DNA of 64,000 bases, from positions 558,001 to 622,000 of the forward strand of contig NC_090773.1 of assembly GCF_001761485.1 (NCBI RefSeq). Reading direction: 5' to 3'. Made by a program: the position numbers and the translations under genes. The notes under the pieces are model-generated. The model made no database searches. It saw nothing but the letters and a program-made list of their open reading frames with translations, and was not told the DNA's origin. Of this stretch, positions 1 through 10,800 are shown piece after piece. How positions within the stretch are numbered: the stretch's first letter is position 1; each line of letters opens with the position of its first letter. This DNA is from Yarrowia lipolytica (lineage: Eukaryota > Ascomycota > Dipodascomycetes > Dipodascales).

Positions 1-1100
1 TTTGGTGGGAGAAGTGTGGGTGGTGGGCGAAGTGGTGGGCGATGCTTCGATCCTTCTACTGCATTTGCGCCCCGGCAGTGTCTATAATGCCGATATCTCC
101 AGGTTCGGCACCATGAGAATGACTGTTTGAAAACAGTAAACATGACGATGTACCTAACTAAATACACTTGGCACAAGGCTTGTTCCCAACTAAATGACGC
201 TAGCCCCAACTAACAGACGCAAGGTTTGCAAGCCTACCCCGAACCTCGGCCGACTTTTGAGTTCGGTTTGATGGACTGTTTCAAAACGGTACAGCACAGA
301 AATTCGGACACAAACGATGCACGAAGGTCAGGCGGAAAATCCGTAAACAGCGCGGTGGAAAGCACACGCGGGCGAATATTTCGGACCCTTTAACATTGGT
401 TGCTTTTCATTTCCACGTTGTCAAAACGAATGATAATTTCATTTCAATTTGTTTTTAGATTGGCAGGAGATACACGAGCTCTACAAGTAGGTGGGATTTG
501 AGATGCCATTAATCACAATCAAACCAGTTATCAGCACCGTACAAACAGCAATTCCATGTCTGTAGGGACAACGGCTTGATGGTTGATGCGGCTATAGCCA
601 TCTCCTTCCTCACAGCACACATGTATACTTACAGGTCCACGTCTTCCTTTATTCATGCGCTGTTATCCACCAATCGGAAGGGTGTGGGGAGGCTTTTGGA
701 TTTGGCCAGCGTCACATATGAGATTTCAGGGAGCCTGTATTTGGAGATGGAGACGGTGTGGAGCTGGAATAAGTAAATGATTCAAATACTGGAACGATTA
801 TCTATCGATTCATCTACTTTTTACTACCACTTTTCATACAAAAATGCGTGTCGATCAGGTGTCAAGAGCAAGCAACGAAATGTCACTGCCTCTATTTTTT
901 GGGCATTTTTTCGCGTGTCTCATTTTTTGCCCTACCCACGTTGTCGGTCCATCTGTCATATAAATAAGGTTTCTGTTGTTGGGAGGGAAGAACGTCTAAA
1001 TCTTATTAGTCACAGTTCCTCAGTGTGATTAAACAATCATTTTGACAGAGTGAAAAAATTGTTCGTGTGAAGAGCGTAGCAACCCAGTGGAGCTGCTGGC
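1..1100. other. intergenic, no gene seen
   Basis: No frame in this stretch has the length or codon use of the genes nearby. It is AT-rich, with a small perfect hairpin at 122-137 (7-bp arms, 2-nt loop). It probably holds the distal promoter of the bZIP gene at 1448 and the end of an unseen neighbour. Confidence 0.6.
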
Positions 1101-1124
1101 ATGGACACGGACTCCAAGCGGTGA
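1101..1124 (+). promoter_or_regulatory. upstream ORF 1 (7 codons) before the bZIP gene
   Basis: A short frame, ATG GAC ACG GAC TCC AAG CGG TGA, lies 323 bases before the bZIP start. It could act as a translational brake only if transcription starts upstream of it. The best TATA-like run, at about 1187-1196, lies downstream, so it may be outside the main mRNA. Confidence 0.3.
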
Positions 1125-1251
1125 TACAGGCATAAAACGCCCATATATTAGCCACCGTTGTTTTTTTCGGCCTCAAACTCCCCCCTTCTATATATATTCC
1201 CCCCTTCCCTCGACTCCCCGTAAGTGTCCTGTCCTCACACCCTCATTGCGG

Positions 1252-1259
1252 TCACGTGA
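1252..1259. promoter_or_regulatory. CACGTG E-box (TCACGTGA)
   Basis: A perfect 8-bp palindrome about 190 bases before the bZIP start. TCACGTGA is the classic Cbf1 site of yeast sulphur-amino-acid genes. Its presence before a Cys-3/MetR-type gene fits sulphur control, but binding here is inferred. Confidence 0.4.
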
Positions 1260-1327
1260 AATTGCACAATCTGCACGATTGGTAAGACTCAGGACCCCAA
1301 CTCTATTTTCCAGTTTAGGCAGCCCCC

Positions 1328-1336
1328 ATGTCTTGA
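1328..1336 (+). promoter_or_regulatory. minimal upstream ORF 2 (ATG TCT TGA)
   Basis: A two-codon upstream frame ends 111 bases before the bZIP start codon, with no other ATG between. It lies downstream of the TATA-like run near 1187, so it is likely in the transcript. Minimal upstream frames like this commonly lower or condition translation of fungal bZIP genes of the GCN4/cpc-1 kind; use here is inferred. Confidence 0.4.
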
Positions 1337-1447
1337 GTGTGCAAACAAGGTTTGAGCACATCCCAATCTCCATTGTATATATTAGCTACAGGGACCTCTC
1401 AAGTGCGCTTAATTTTCCCGACCCTTAGAACCTCCCCACAACACAAC

Positions 1448-2437
1448 ATGACTGACCGACTTTTCTTGGCCAACCTCAATGCGATTGAGGATCCTCAACA
1501 TACCGAGCCTTCGCCCGACAACGATGATCTATCCATCTTCACGAACACGCAGTTCTTCGACTTTGACATGGGCTGCTCCACCGACATTGCTGCTTCTGTG
1601 GACGACATGATTGTCGAGCAGGAGAAGTACCTACAGAAGATCCAGCAGCAGCAGGCACACCAGCAGCAGCAGCAACAGCAGCATCAGCAGCAGAACCAGG
1701 CCTTCCAGCCTCAGCCTGCATCGTCGTCTCGATCTCAGTATGATTCTCTCAAGAACCCCGGAGGAGAGGCCAACAACCTGCACATGGACTTCGACTTCAA
1801 CGAGTTCTCCATTCTCGAGCAGCAGCAGCAGCAGACCCGACCTCAGCCCCAGCCCCAGCCCCAACCCCAGTCTCAGCAGCAGCAGCAGCAGCAGCAGCGA
1901 CCTATTCTGCAGCCCGTTTCTCAGAAGCCTGCTGGTTACCAAGCTGTCACCTCTCCCCAGTCTACCATGACCTCTACTGGTGTCGGAACCGCCTCCATGC
2001 CTCCTCCCACCGCTGGACCTACCCAGGAGGAAATCCAGGCCGCTATTCTAGCCAACTCACAGCAAGTCAAGAAGCGAAAGCAGTCTTCTGTCGATGTGTC
2101 TCTGGCCTCGACGCCCGCCAAGTCGCCCGAGTACGAGGGTGGTGACTGCAGCATCAAGGCCGCTGAGGACGACAAGCGACGACGAAACACAGCTGCGTCG
2201 GCACGGTTCCGAATCAAGAAGAAGATGCGGGAGCAGGAGATGGAGAAGCAGGCCAAGGACCTGCAAGACAAGGTTTCGTCGCTGGAAGCCAAGATTCTGT
2301 CTCTGGAGATGGAGAACAAGTGGCTCAAGAACCTCGTGGTGGAGAAGAATGATGCCCGAGGAGCCGACGAGCTTCAGAACCTCAAGGACTCTGTCCTCAG
2401 AGAGACTACTCCCATCGCCAAGATTGAGCAGATCTAA
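1448..2437 (+). CDS. bZIP transcription factor, Cys-3/MetR-like
   Basis: A 329-residue nuclear regulator. Two glutamine-rich stretches (about residues 59-88 and 123-153) look like activation regions. A basic region follows, from about residue 243, with the signature NTAASARFRIKKK, and then a leucine zipper to about residue 305 near the C-terminus. The NTAASARFR core and the zipper end 'WLKNLVVEKN' match the fungal sulphur regulators Neurospora CYS-3, Aspergillus MetR and fission-yeast Zip1 better than Gcn4. Such proteins switch on sulphate uptake and cysteine/methionine genes when sulphur is short. I chose the ATG at 1448 because it is the first ATG in frame; the open frame extends upstream without an ATG. 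Two upstream frames and a CACGTG palindrome lie in the leader. Family assignment is firm; the sulphur role is inferred from the signature. Confidence 0.9.
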   Translation: MTDRLFLANLNAIEDPQHTEPSPDNDDLSIFTNTQFFDFDMGCSTDIAASVDDMIVEQEKYLQKIQQQQAHQQQQQQQHQQQNQAFQPQPASSSRSQYDSLKNPGGEANNLHMDFDFNEFSILEQQQQQTRPQPQPQPQPQSQQQQQQQQRPILQPVSQKPAGYQAVTSPQSTMTSTGVGTASMPPPTAGPTQEEIQAAILANSQQVKKRKQSSVDVSLASTPAKSPEYEGGDCSIKAAEDDKRRRNTAASARFRIKKKMREQEMEKQAKDLQDKVSSLEAKILSLEMENKWLKNLVVEKNDARGADELQNLKDSVLRETTPIAKIEQI

Positions 2438-3908
2438 GCTAACCCACACAACCAATCACACACGCCATCCAACTGGCATTATTTATTCTGCCCTCAACGG
2501 CAGTCTCGTTCGGAGAAGAAACCAAAAAATGCAAAAACATGTGCAAAACCCGCAAAACAGCAAAAAAATCCCATTTGGTAGATTACGGCTAACCATATAG
2601 ATCAATCCATTGATACCTATTGCTGGAGTGTGTAAAGAGAATCTTGTACGATAGTGTGACAATATGTAGCGTCGCATTTATCGATGTATTATGAATCTGG
2701 GTCTGTTGTTTCAGAACGTTGTGCTAAGGGTAGGTTTTGAAGTCTTGTGCAGTACAAGTATATACTGTACCATAGATGTTTGTTGAGCGATATCTGGAGC
2801 TTCTGTCTAGAGCACTATCGGTACCTGTTGAATTATCCCGGTCTGTTTCTTTGTTGTTGGCTGTCGTACTGTAGTGGTCTTTGCAAGAAAGACCCTTCTC
2901 ATTGTGTGAGAGCCTGCTACGACGTTACACGCCAACAGTCTCGTCTGACAGGTGACCCTGTTGAACAGAAGGTGCACTGCCAGTGTTGCGAATCCACCTG
3001 TCACAATCAGTGTTGGGGATAGTGTCTAGTACATACATATTTGTGGTTCTTCTGTATCAAGGACAAGTGACAGATGTTCTATTGATGTCCAGGCTGGTTG
3101 AGCTGCAGTGATTATACATTCGATGTAGCAAGTGCGAGCAGAGAGACTCTTCAGGCACTAATAACGGCGGTCGGCAACTATCGAACGAACATATGTATTG
3201 CTCTTAGTCTTTCAATCATTGGTTTGTTGAGGAATAGTGGAAGCAAGAGTTCTGCGAGAGGTACTTATTTCAGTGTTCCGAGTATTCCAGAGATATGAGA
3301 ACTTGATAACTAGATATTAAAGGCTCTAGTTCTTAGCAGATATTCACGAACATCTACCCCGTGTAGTATTAATTTCCTAAGATAGTTCCGTTTTGGTGCT
3401 TACGCTCACGTGGTGTTCGTTGGGATTTTTGTTGGATATTACTTCAACAATTACTGGAGAAGTCATTGGAGAGAGCCGAACGAGTTCGCATATCCGAAAG
3501 ACTGTGAATAGCACCCGAAGTCGCATACTGCGCTACGATGACTGGAAAATCTGGTTGTGGCTCTCGATCATGTTAAGCCTGACCACAAGAAAACACTCGC
3601 AGTGTTTTTTAATCACCCGTGAAACACGAACTACTACAAGGAGTTACAGTTCAAGTAAGATCAGTATCGAGTGTACAGTGTACAGTAGTAACTCCATGTT
3701 TGTACACACAACTGACGAATACTCTCCCTTTAGCGCGAGCGGGAACACATCAAATCACGATTCACATACTTCTACCGTATGTACTGTACCTCTCGTTGCT
3801 ATCGACTAGTTGCAGCTACATGTTACCGAATCATCTACAAGCTCCACCTAACGCGATTTTCTAATTTCAGGTCAATAAAAGTACTCCAATTACGTGTGTT
3901 TTTTTGTC
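2438..3908. other. intergenic between convergent genes
   Basis: About 1.5 kb between the 3' ends of the bZIP gene and SEC14. Short frames here do not resemble proteins. It contains several copies of the dispersed words CTACAAGTA and GTACAGTATGTAC seen between genes across the window. Nothing else is supported. Confidence 0.6.
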
Positions 3909-6377
3909 TTAATGGGGAAGATGGGCATCCTCATGGGGACCGGCGGCAGCCTCGGCAATCTTGGCGACCGTGGGGACTCCCTGGGTAACATGCGAATCAG
4001 GAAGGGGCTGGGACACTCCTCCTGTGGCCACCTGCTGGGGCAGCGAGTTGAGCTGTGCGAGCTGCTCGTCGGTGAAGGCATTGGCCTGGGGAGCAGCCCC
4101 TCCCTTGGTCTTGGCCTCGGCGGCCTTCTCAGCCTTCTTTTCATTCTGCTCCATCATGGCAAGCATTTCGGGAGGGAACGAGTTGGTCTGAGGTGCAGCA
4201 GTCTTGCCGGTGGGGGCAGGGGCAGTGGCGGTCTTGGCAGCAGCGGGAACGGGAGCCTTGGCGGCCTGGGCAGGAGCAGCCTGGGCAGGAGCAGCCTGCT
4301 TGGAAGAAGAAGCTCCAGCAGCAGCAGCAGCACCGCCAGCAGCAGCAGTTCCAGCTCCGGCAGCGGCAGCAGCAGCTCCGTTACCGTTGGCCTTTGCGTC
4401 AGTGGCCTTGTCGTCAGCACCGACCTTGGTGGAAGCAGTGGACTTGGCGTAGGTGGAGGAGTTGGAGACGATGGAGGGGGCACCGGTGGGTCGCTCACCA
4501 GCCACGGGGGCCAAGCCCTCGGGGCCGACAAACTGGGGATCTCTCCAGGGGCCGTCGTCAGAGAGTTCAACACCGATCTTGGAGGAGGACTGGCCGCCAA
4601 ACTTGATGGGTAGGTTGTAGGCGGGGACCTGGGCCAGGAGCTTCTCCTTGTAGTTGGAGCCGTACACGTGGATCTTGGACACGGTGACGGGGTCCAGGAA
4701 TCGCTTGATGACGGAGAAGACGGTGGAGAAACCAAACGGCGCGTTAATCAGGTAGAACTTACCCATTCGCTCGGGGTAGTAGTTCTGGCCAATGTTGGAG
4801 GCATCCTTGAGGAAGCCGTAGACCTGGGAGGCCGACGACAGAGAAACTCCCTTGAGATCAAGAATGGTGCATGAGGTCTCAATGAGATGTCCAACAACTC
4901 GAGAACAGGCGGGCAGTCGGTGTCGAACAAACGACTCGTACTCCCACACGAGGTTTCGAAGCATTCGCTCCTGGGTGGTGATCTTGTACATTTCGTGGAT
5001 GTTCACCTTACCCACGTTCTCGACGTAGACGGGTCGGCCGTCCTTGTCGGTCTTGTGGTAGTACTGGGGGTACAGCTTGGCCACCTCCTTCTTCTCCTTG
5101 TACCAAAAGTCCTCCAGAATTGTGTTGGTGCCGAACTCCTTTCTCCACTTTTCGCAGTTCTCCCACATTTCTTGGGCCAGAGGCACATCGAACTTTCGGG
5201 CTCGCAGGAACCGCAGCAACGTGGCGTCATCGGTTCGATCTTCGTAACCCTTGGTCAGCAGGATCATCTTAAGCTCACCGAGCTTCTGCTCCTGCTCGGC
5301 TGTCAGGTTACCGGGGTAGCCGGTAGGTCCACCAGGGGCGACCTTCTGGGGATACGATGCGCTGAGTTAGTAATCTATTCGCGAGTCCACAGTTATTGTG
5401 TCTCCTATCACTTTTTTTTGACATCACCGAAAGCGGCTGGGCATGCAGGTCAATCACGGTTGAGAACAAAGGGAATAATTTTGGATGACACAAAACGCGA
5501 CCTGGGCGACTGGGACCATTCGCAGAAAGGGGGCAACACGATTTCAACGCGATAAGGCGGCTTTTTCAGAAGCTCAATCGCTCAATCGCCCGCCCATGTT
5601 ATGTCCGAGTCGCGCGCTAAATCCGAAAGGCAAAATAAATCCGACAGATGGCGTGGGAAACTAACTTTTGGGAGCTGTGTGTCGAAAGGAATGGAGTCGT
5701 GTCAAGTAGAGTGGTGTGAAATGAGTCTCCCAAAAAAACAAGTCCTCAAATAAGTTGTCGAATGTAAACGCCGCATTGTCGTGGGTTGTCGTTTTTAAGC
5801 CCCATTTTGTGTCATTCTTGTTGTGCCACTTTTTGTCTCTCCCAAATCCCCATCATAAATGTCTCAGTCCAGTTGGGACTACTCACAGAAATTCCTGAGT
5901 TAGCGATGAATCAATGATTGGATATGAGCATAGCATATCCCGACACTGGGGTTGCCACTGGCATGACCATTGCACCTCCAGCTGTCCGAATTCGCCCGCA
6001 CCCGCCAGGCCAGTACGGCTGTTGCTTCCACGTATGTCATAAGGTGCATGACGCGTAAACACAGCCCCATAAGCGCGTGTTAGGGCGGGAACTCCCCATG
6101 AAGGCAGGTACAACAACCTCCAGAAGGAAAGAACACAACACCGAAACTGGATATTGAGCTCTCGTTTCGCTATTGTCCCCAGCCCCTAATGTGCTGGTTT
6201 GGTGCCGTTGTCGTGCTCTCAGCATGTCGTTGCTCAGCTGTTTGCTGGCGTCCCCTGAAAAAAAGCCCTTGGTTGCGACCTTGACAGTGGTGGCGGTCGT
6301 GGTATCTCCCTCCGTGCAACCCGTTGCTGCCACCGCCCGACAGACATAAACACACTCACTTGCTCGGTAACAGTCAT
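3909..6377 (-). CDS. SEC14: Sec14 phosphatidylinositol/phosphatidylcholine transfer protein, three exons
   Basis: Exons on the minus strand are 6377-6360 (18 nt: MTVTEQ), 5894-5887 (8 nt) and 5361-3909. Both introns open with GTGAGT and close with CTAACTCAG. Joined, they give 492 residues starting MTVTEQEFLASYPQ, in register with budding-yeast Sec14 (EFLESYPQ). The protein exchanges phosphatidylinositol and phosphatidylcholine between membranes and keeps the Golgi competent for secretion; in Y. lipolytica SEC14 is known to be needed for the yeast-to-hypha switch. The N-terminal CRAL-TRIO helical part covers about residues 25-85 and the lipid-binding CRAL-TRIO fold about 105-285, with [18 protein letters not shown] and [19 protein letters not shown] conserved. 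Homology to the 304-residue budding-yeast protein ends near residue 300. About 190 residues follow, rich in Ala, Pro and Gln, including [12 protein letters not shown] repeats. Confidence 0.95.
5887..5894 (-). other. SEC14: 8-nt micro-exon of SEC14
   Basis: GAATTTCT is flanked by CTAACTCAG on its 5' side and GTGAGT on its 3' side. It supplies Glu, Phe and two bases of a Leu codon. Joining exon 1 directly to exon 3 would shift the frame, so it is needed for Sec14. Confidence 0.85.
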
Positions 6378-7862
6378 TTTGCGTCTCAATCAATTGTGTA
6401 TCGTGGACCTCGAAGAAAGCAATGCAGACTTTTGGAGGAAAGAATCGTAAAAACGTTGTAATGTGGTTTTATGCAATTCGAAACTCCCAACAACGTGTGA
6501 TTGTGGAATTTTTTTTTAATCTGGCACAACAACGTTGACAATCTGACAAGAGAGCAGAAGTCTATATACGCCCTTTGCGAGAGAAGAAGAAAAAAATAGT
6601 GCGGCTTTTAGCTCACCACACACTCCTTCTCCATCAAGGGTTACATTTGGCGCTGCGGGGATGACACGTATCCTGAACGAAGACCTTTGTTCGGCGTTCC
6701 CTTCTCCCCCATTCAGACACATTACATTCCACTCTCAAACAATGACGGTTGTCCGAGGCCTCAGCTCCGATCTCCCGTGTGCTTACTAACTGCAGTCCGG
6801 AAGAAGACAGCCTTTTGTTGTTTGTTTGGTCCGAGAAACCTTGAGGGGCCTGACGTGGACCCTTTTCTGGCTTTGGGCCACAGCAATCCAGCAATCCAGA
6901 CCTGCAAAACGGCTGCCAGACATTACAACGACTAGTTCAAGTACAGTATGTACCGTAGTTTTCTGTGCGGCTACAAAGTACCAGGCGGCTGACATTAGAG
7001 GTGGTGAGGCGGCTCCAAGACCCAAACATCTCGGCTCCCGTACTGTGTGATCTGTGTATGCCGACAGTGTGCTGTAGCGTCTGGTGTATCTGGTGTCCAT
7101 TCTTGTAATTAACACTACCATATCACGCTACAATGTCTAAGGAGAGTTGTGCAACGCCCAATCACTTCAGCTCATCACATGGCTCTTATCCGAGACATGG
7201 TTAACGTTAGCAGATGTACCCAAAAAAAGTAGCCAAGCCTCCGGTGAATTACATCACGAGCTCCGAAACGTGTCTTAAACGGATTGTACACTAACTATAG
7301 ACACGCACGGATGTTCCGTCTACAGCTCGCTCTGAGACTATCTTTCTAGAACAGCAGGCCGCAGCCTGAGAGCTGCAAAGAGACCCGGCCGCAGCAACAC
7401 AAGCACAGGTAACAAGCCTCAGACACGACAAGCGAGCCGGATAATTACTGGTGCTGCCATTGAGCGGCCAAACTTAGCTACACGTGCAATGGATGAGCTC
7501 ATAGAGTTGTTGCTCAAGGAGTAGTATCCAAACTTTGCCCAGTAGGAGTAGATGGCCGCACTATCTGCCTGATGAAAGAGCCTTGTCAATTGGACTGCTG
7601 TTACTCTCTTCATTCATGTAAGAACAAATCATTGCGTTATTCGAACTACAGCAATGGCATGGCGCTATCTCCGACCACGATACGATACAATGCATGCTAT
7701 TGTATAATACTATGTACTGTAAGTCCCAACGATATACACCAACCGGTATGTATGTACATAATCAGGCAGCGATAAGCTTAAAGATACAGTAGATGGTGAG
7801 TTGAGTCACTGTTAAATACATAAATCCTCCACAGCCCCTTCACAACCCCTTCACAAACTTTT
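6378..7862. other. intergenic, no gene seen
   Basis: About 1.5 kb between the SEC14 start and the 3' end of the large minus-strand gene. Two overlapping short frames on opposite strands near 6.65-7.1 kb have no protein character. The SEC14 promoter should lie just above 6378. Nothing further is supported. Confidence 0.55.
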
Positions 7863-10800
7863 CTACCGGAAGTGAGGCCGCACTCGTCGCTCCTTGGGCC
7901 TCACAGTCTTGAATCTAAGTCTAGTAATCACCGCGGGCTTGAGGTCCGGCCGCAGGTGGTGCACCATGTCCAAATACCCATGCGCATGGCTCTCGTAATG
8001 CGTCTTCCATACAGTCCCCATGCGCTCCGTTAGATGCTCTACGGCCGAATCGAAACCCGCAATGGTCTCCACCGACGCAGGAGGATCCATGTTTTTGAGC
8101 CGCGCATGAGAATAGAGAAAGTGACCTTCCACCCGCTTGGTAAGCACCTTGCCAACCGAGTCCGAGCCGTTCTGGTGCACGACTCGCGCTGTTGACGCCT
8201 TTATCCGGTCTACCAGCTGACTGTATACCCTCATGCGTCCATCTTCACCGAGAGTCGGCATCTCCACATGCTGGGCAATAGTGTGAGCCACAGACTCAGC
8301 TTCTTCTTCTCCAAAGTGAGGATGATCAAACACAAGCTCCAAGACTGCCTCAAACAACGTCGGCGTCTTGAGCGTACTGCTTTTGGGCATTCTTCCGGTT
8401 CGTAGAACCATCACATCGGCCTGACTGGGTTTCATTCTGTAGCCAGACACATGAACAGTGTTCTGGGCATGTAGGAGAATGGATCCACAAATAATCAGAG
8501 CCCGAGTCTCAATTTGGCAGGCAACAATGAACCGGTAGATTGAAAACATAGACTCGGGAAGACCATAGCCATAAGGAAGATCAAGCTGTGGGCTGCCGAA
8601 TACAAGGTTGCAAAATCCAATCAAGAGAGGATCGTGGAAACTGCACGAAGACTCATTACGAACATCTCCAGGATGAAGTTTGGTGATGGCGTGGTCGAAA
8701 GCCGTCTTGAGAAACTCCGAGGTGTTCTTGAGACCATCGTATCCGGCTCTGCATTGCTTGCCGAACGTATCCATCTCTTCCTGGAGAATCGAAGAGTAGC
8801 TGCCCCGAATAGCCGCATTGAGATTCTCGCCGATTCTCATATCATACAGCATCTGAGACACCAGTAGGTAAAGATCAACATGAAGATTGACGCTGACACA
8901 CTCGTCGAACCACTGGTCTGAGTCAGGACCTGTAGGAGCAGACGAAGTAGAGCCTCCGGTCACTAGCTGAAGTCGTCGGAACTTTCCAGTCACCGTCTTA
9001 ATCTCGGTTGCTCGGTGGAGGCTTCCAAACTGCTCGACACAGTTTAGAAGCTTGTCCAGAATGACCCTGGAGCAGAACGAGTCCCTGGAACCACCATAAT
9101 CGCTGCCATTCTCTACATCCGAGTGGTTGTCAGCAAACATATGGTTAGTAATTTGAGACTCAAGCTCAACCATAAGGTAGTCAAAGAGCTTTACGTGATA
9201 GTTGTCGCGAGTTGGAACAATGTCACAAATGGCACGTGTAAGGAACACAAGGTACCAGTACTTCCACTGGACGGAGGTGACTGTCTTCTTGCACAATCTG
9301 AATCGCTCGAACAGAGCTCCGAGCTCGTAGGCAAACCGAAGAGTAGCGTCTCCCATGGGAGAGTAGCCCTTGAAGTACAGCTTTTCGGTCTCGTACTTGT
9401 GCATGCTTTCCACGACCCGGTCCACCTTCATTCGAGTCATGATGAGCATTTCTAAATCAATGCGGCAATGCGGCGTGAAGAACGGGGCCTGCATTCCTTG
9501 TTCCTTGATCAAGTCTCTGGGAAAACACTCTTCGTCTTCATTGATGTTGTCTAGAACAGCATCTGTGGCACAAACGTACTGTCCTACCCACTTTAGCATG
9601 TGTTCGCAGTCACCAGAAGAAAACACAATGCCCTGGATCTCTTGGGCACTGATTCCGAACGCACTGGAAGATTCAGAAGGGATACAAAAGACCCGGAAGA
9701 GCTCGTAGAACTGAGAGTAAAAGGCGGCAGCCGCAAACTCGTCAGACATGCGTCGAGACCGCTTCATTTGAAGACTGAGATTGGTAGACAAATCGTCCGA
9801 GATACTGTCCCATGAAGGGTCCTTGACCCACATCTCCAGCTGTCTCATGTGAGTGGTGTAAGTGTCGTGAGTGAGATTGTGAGGAGCAGATCTGCAGGCA
9901 ACATAGAGAGCTCTAGAGGCAAATCTCCGGGCCTGTCGCATAGTTTCTGGGCTGTGGATCACATTGCGAGGGCACACGCAGGTGGTAAGACGCTGAAAAG
10001 CTTTGTTGAACCGGTCCACACCAATCTCTCGAAGCACCCCTTCTCTTCCTCCGTATTGAACCACCTCCTGAGCCAGCAGAGGCACTAGACTGACTTGTTC
10101 TGCCAACTGGTTGAGCATGACTCGATTGATTCGACTCTCCATTCTATCGCTGTATTTTGAAGAAGCTTCATAGTGCCGAACAAATATGCTTGCAAACCAT
10201 GTAGGAACCTGGGTCTCGCTGGTAACACTGGCTAAGGCCCTTCGAAAGCACGAAACCAAAGAGACGGCATCTTCCCAGGGCTGCTGGAATTCCGAAGGAG
10301 CGATTTTGAGCATCCGAGTAAGCGCCATGAGCATAACGTGACCACTTGCTGCAGTGGAAGGGATTCCGAAGTGAACTAACAGAGTGGAGAGCTTTGTGGC
10401 GGGTGATCTGATGCTTCTAATCCCGTCACCTTTGAGTTCGCGAAGCAGCAGCATGGTGAAGGCTTTCCTATCCTGAGATTCGAGAGGGTGAAGACTCTTG
10501 ATGTACTTCACCACGTGATCTGGAAAGTCGTTAGTGTCTGGAGGGTCCGAGGGAGCAGTGGAAGGAATGGGACTGTCGAGAATTAGATACTGAACCAATG
10601 GAGACAGTTCTCTCAGCCGCTCAATATCCTTCTGGATTTGAATCACAGATGCCAAGTAGGAGTGTCCATGTTTGGAGACAGAACTTCTTTCAGAAGCCGT
10701 CGAAGCCGATGGATCTGAAGACGAAGATCCTGCACCTCCACCTGACTTGTCATTGTTGTTGATATTGATAGGTTCTCCCTCAGAGCTTGTAGTAGCAGTA

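Noticed and set aside
1337-1447. N-terminal extension of the bZIP frame
   Set aside because: The added 37 codons contain no ATG and carry leader-like sequence.
5883-6116. 77-codon minus-strand frame ending in LTQEFL
   Set aside because: It is SEC14 intron 1 read through into the micro-exon; the last codons only look like Sec14 because the micro-exon is there.
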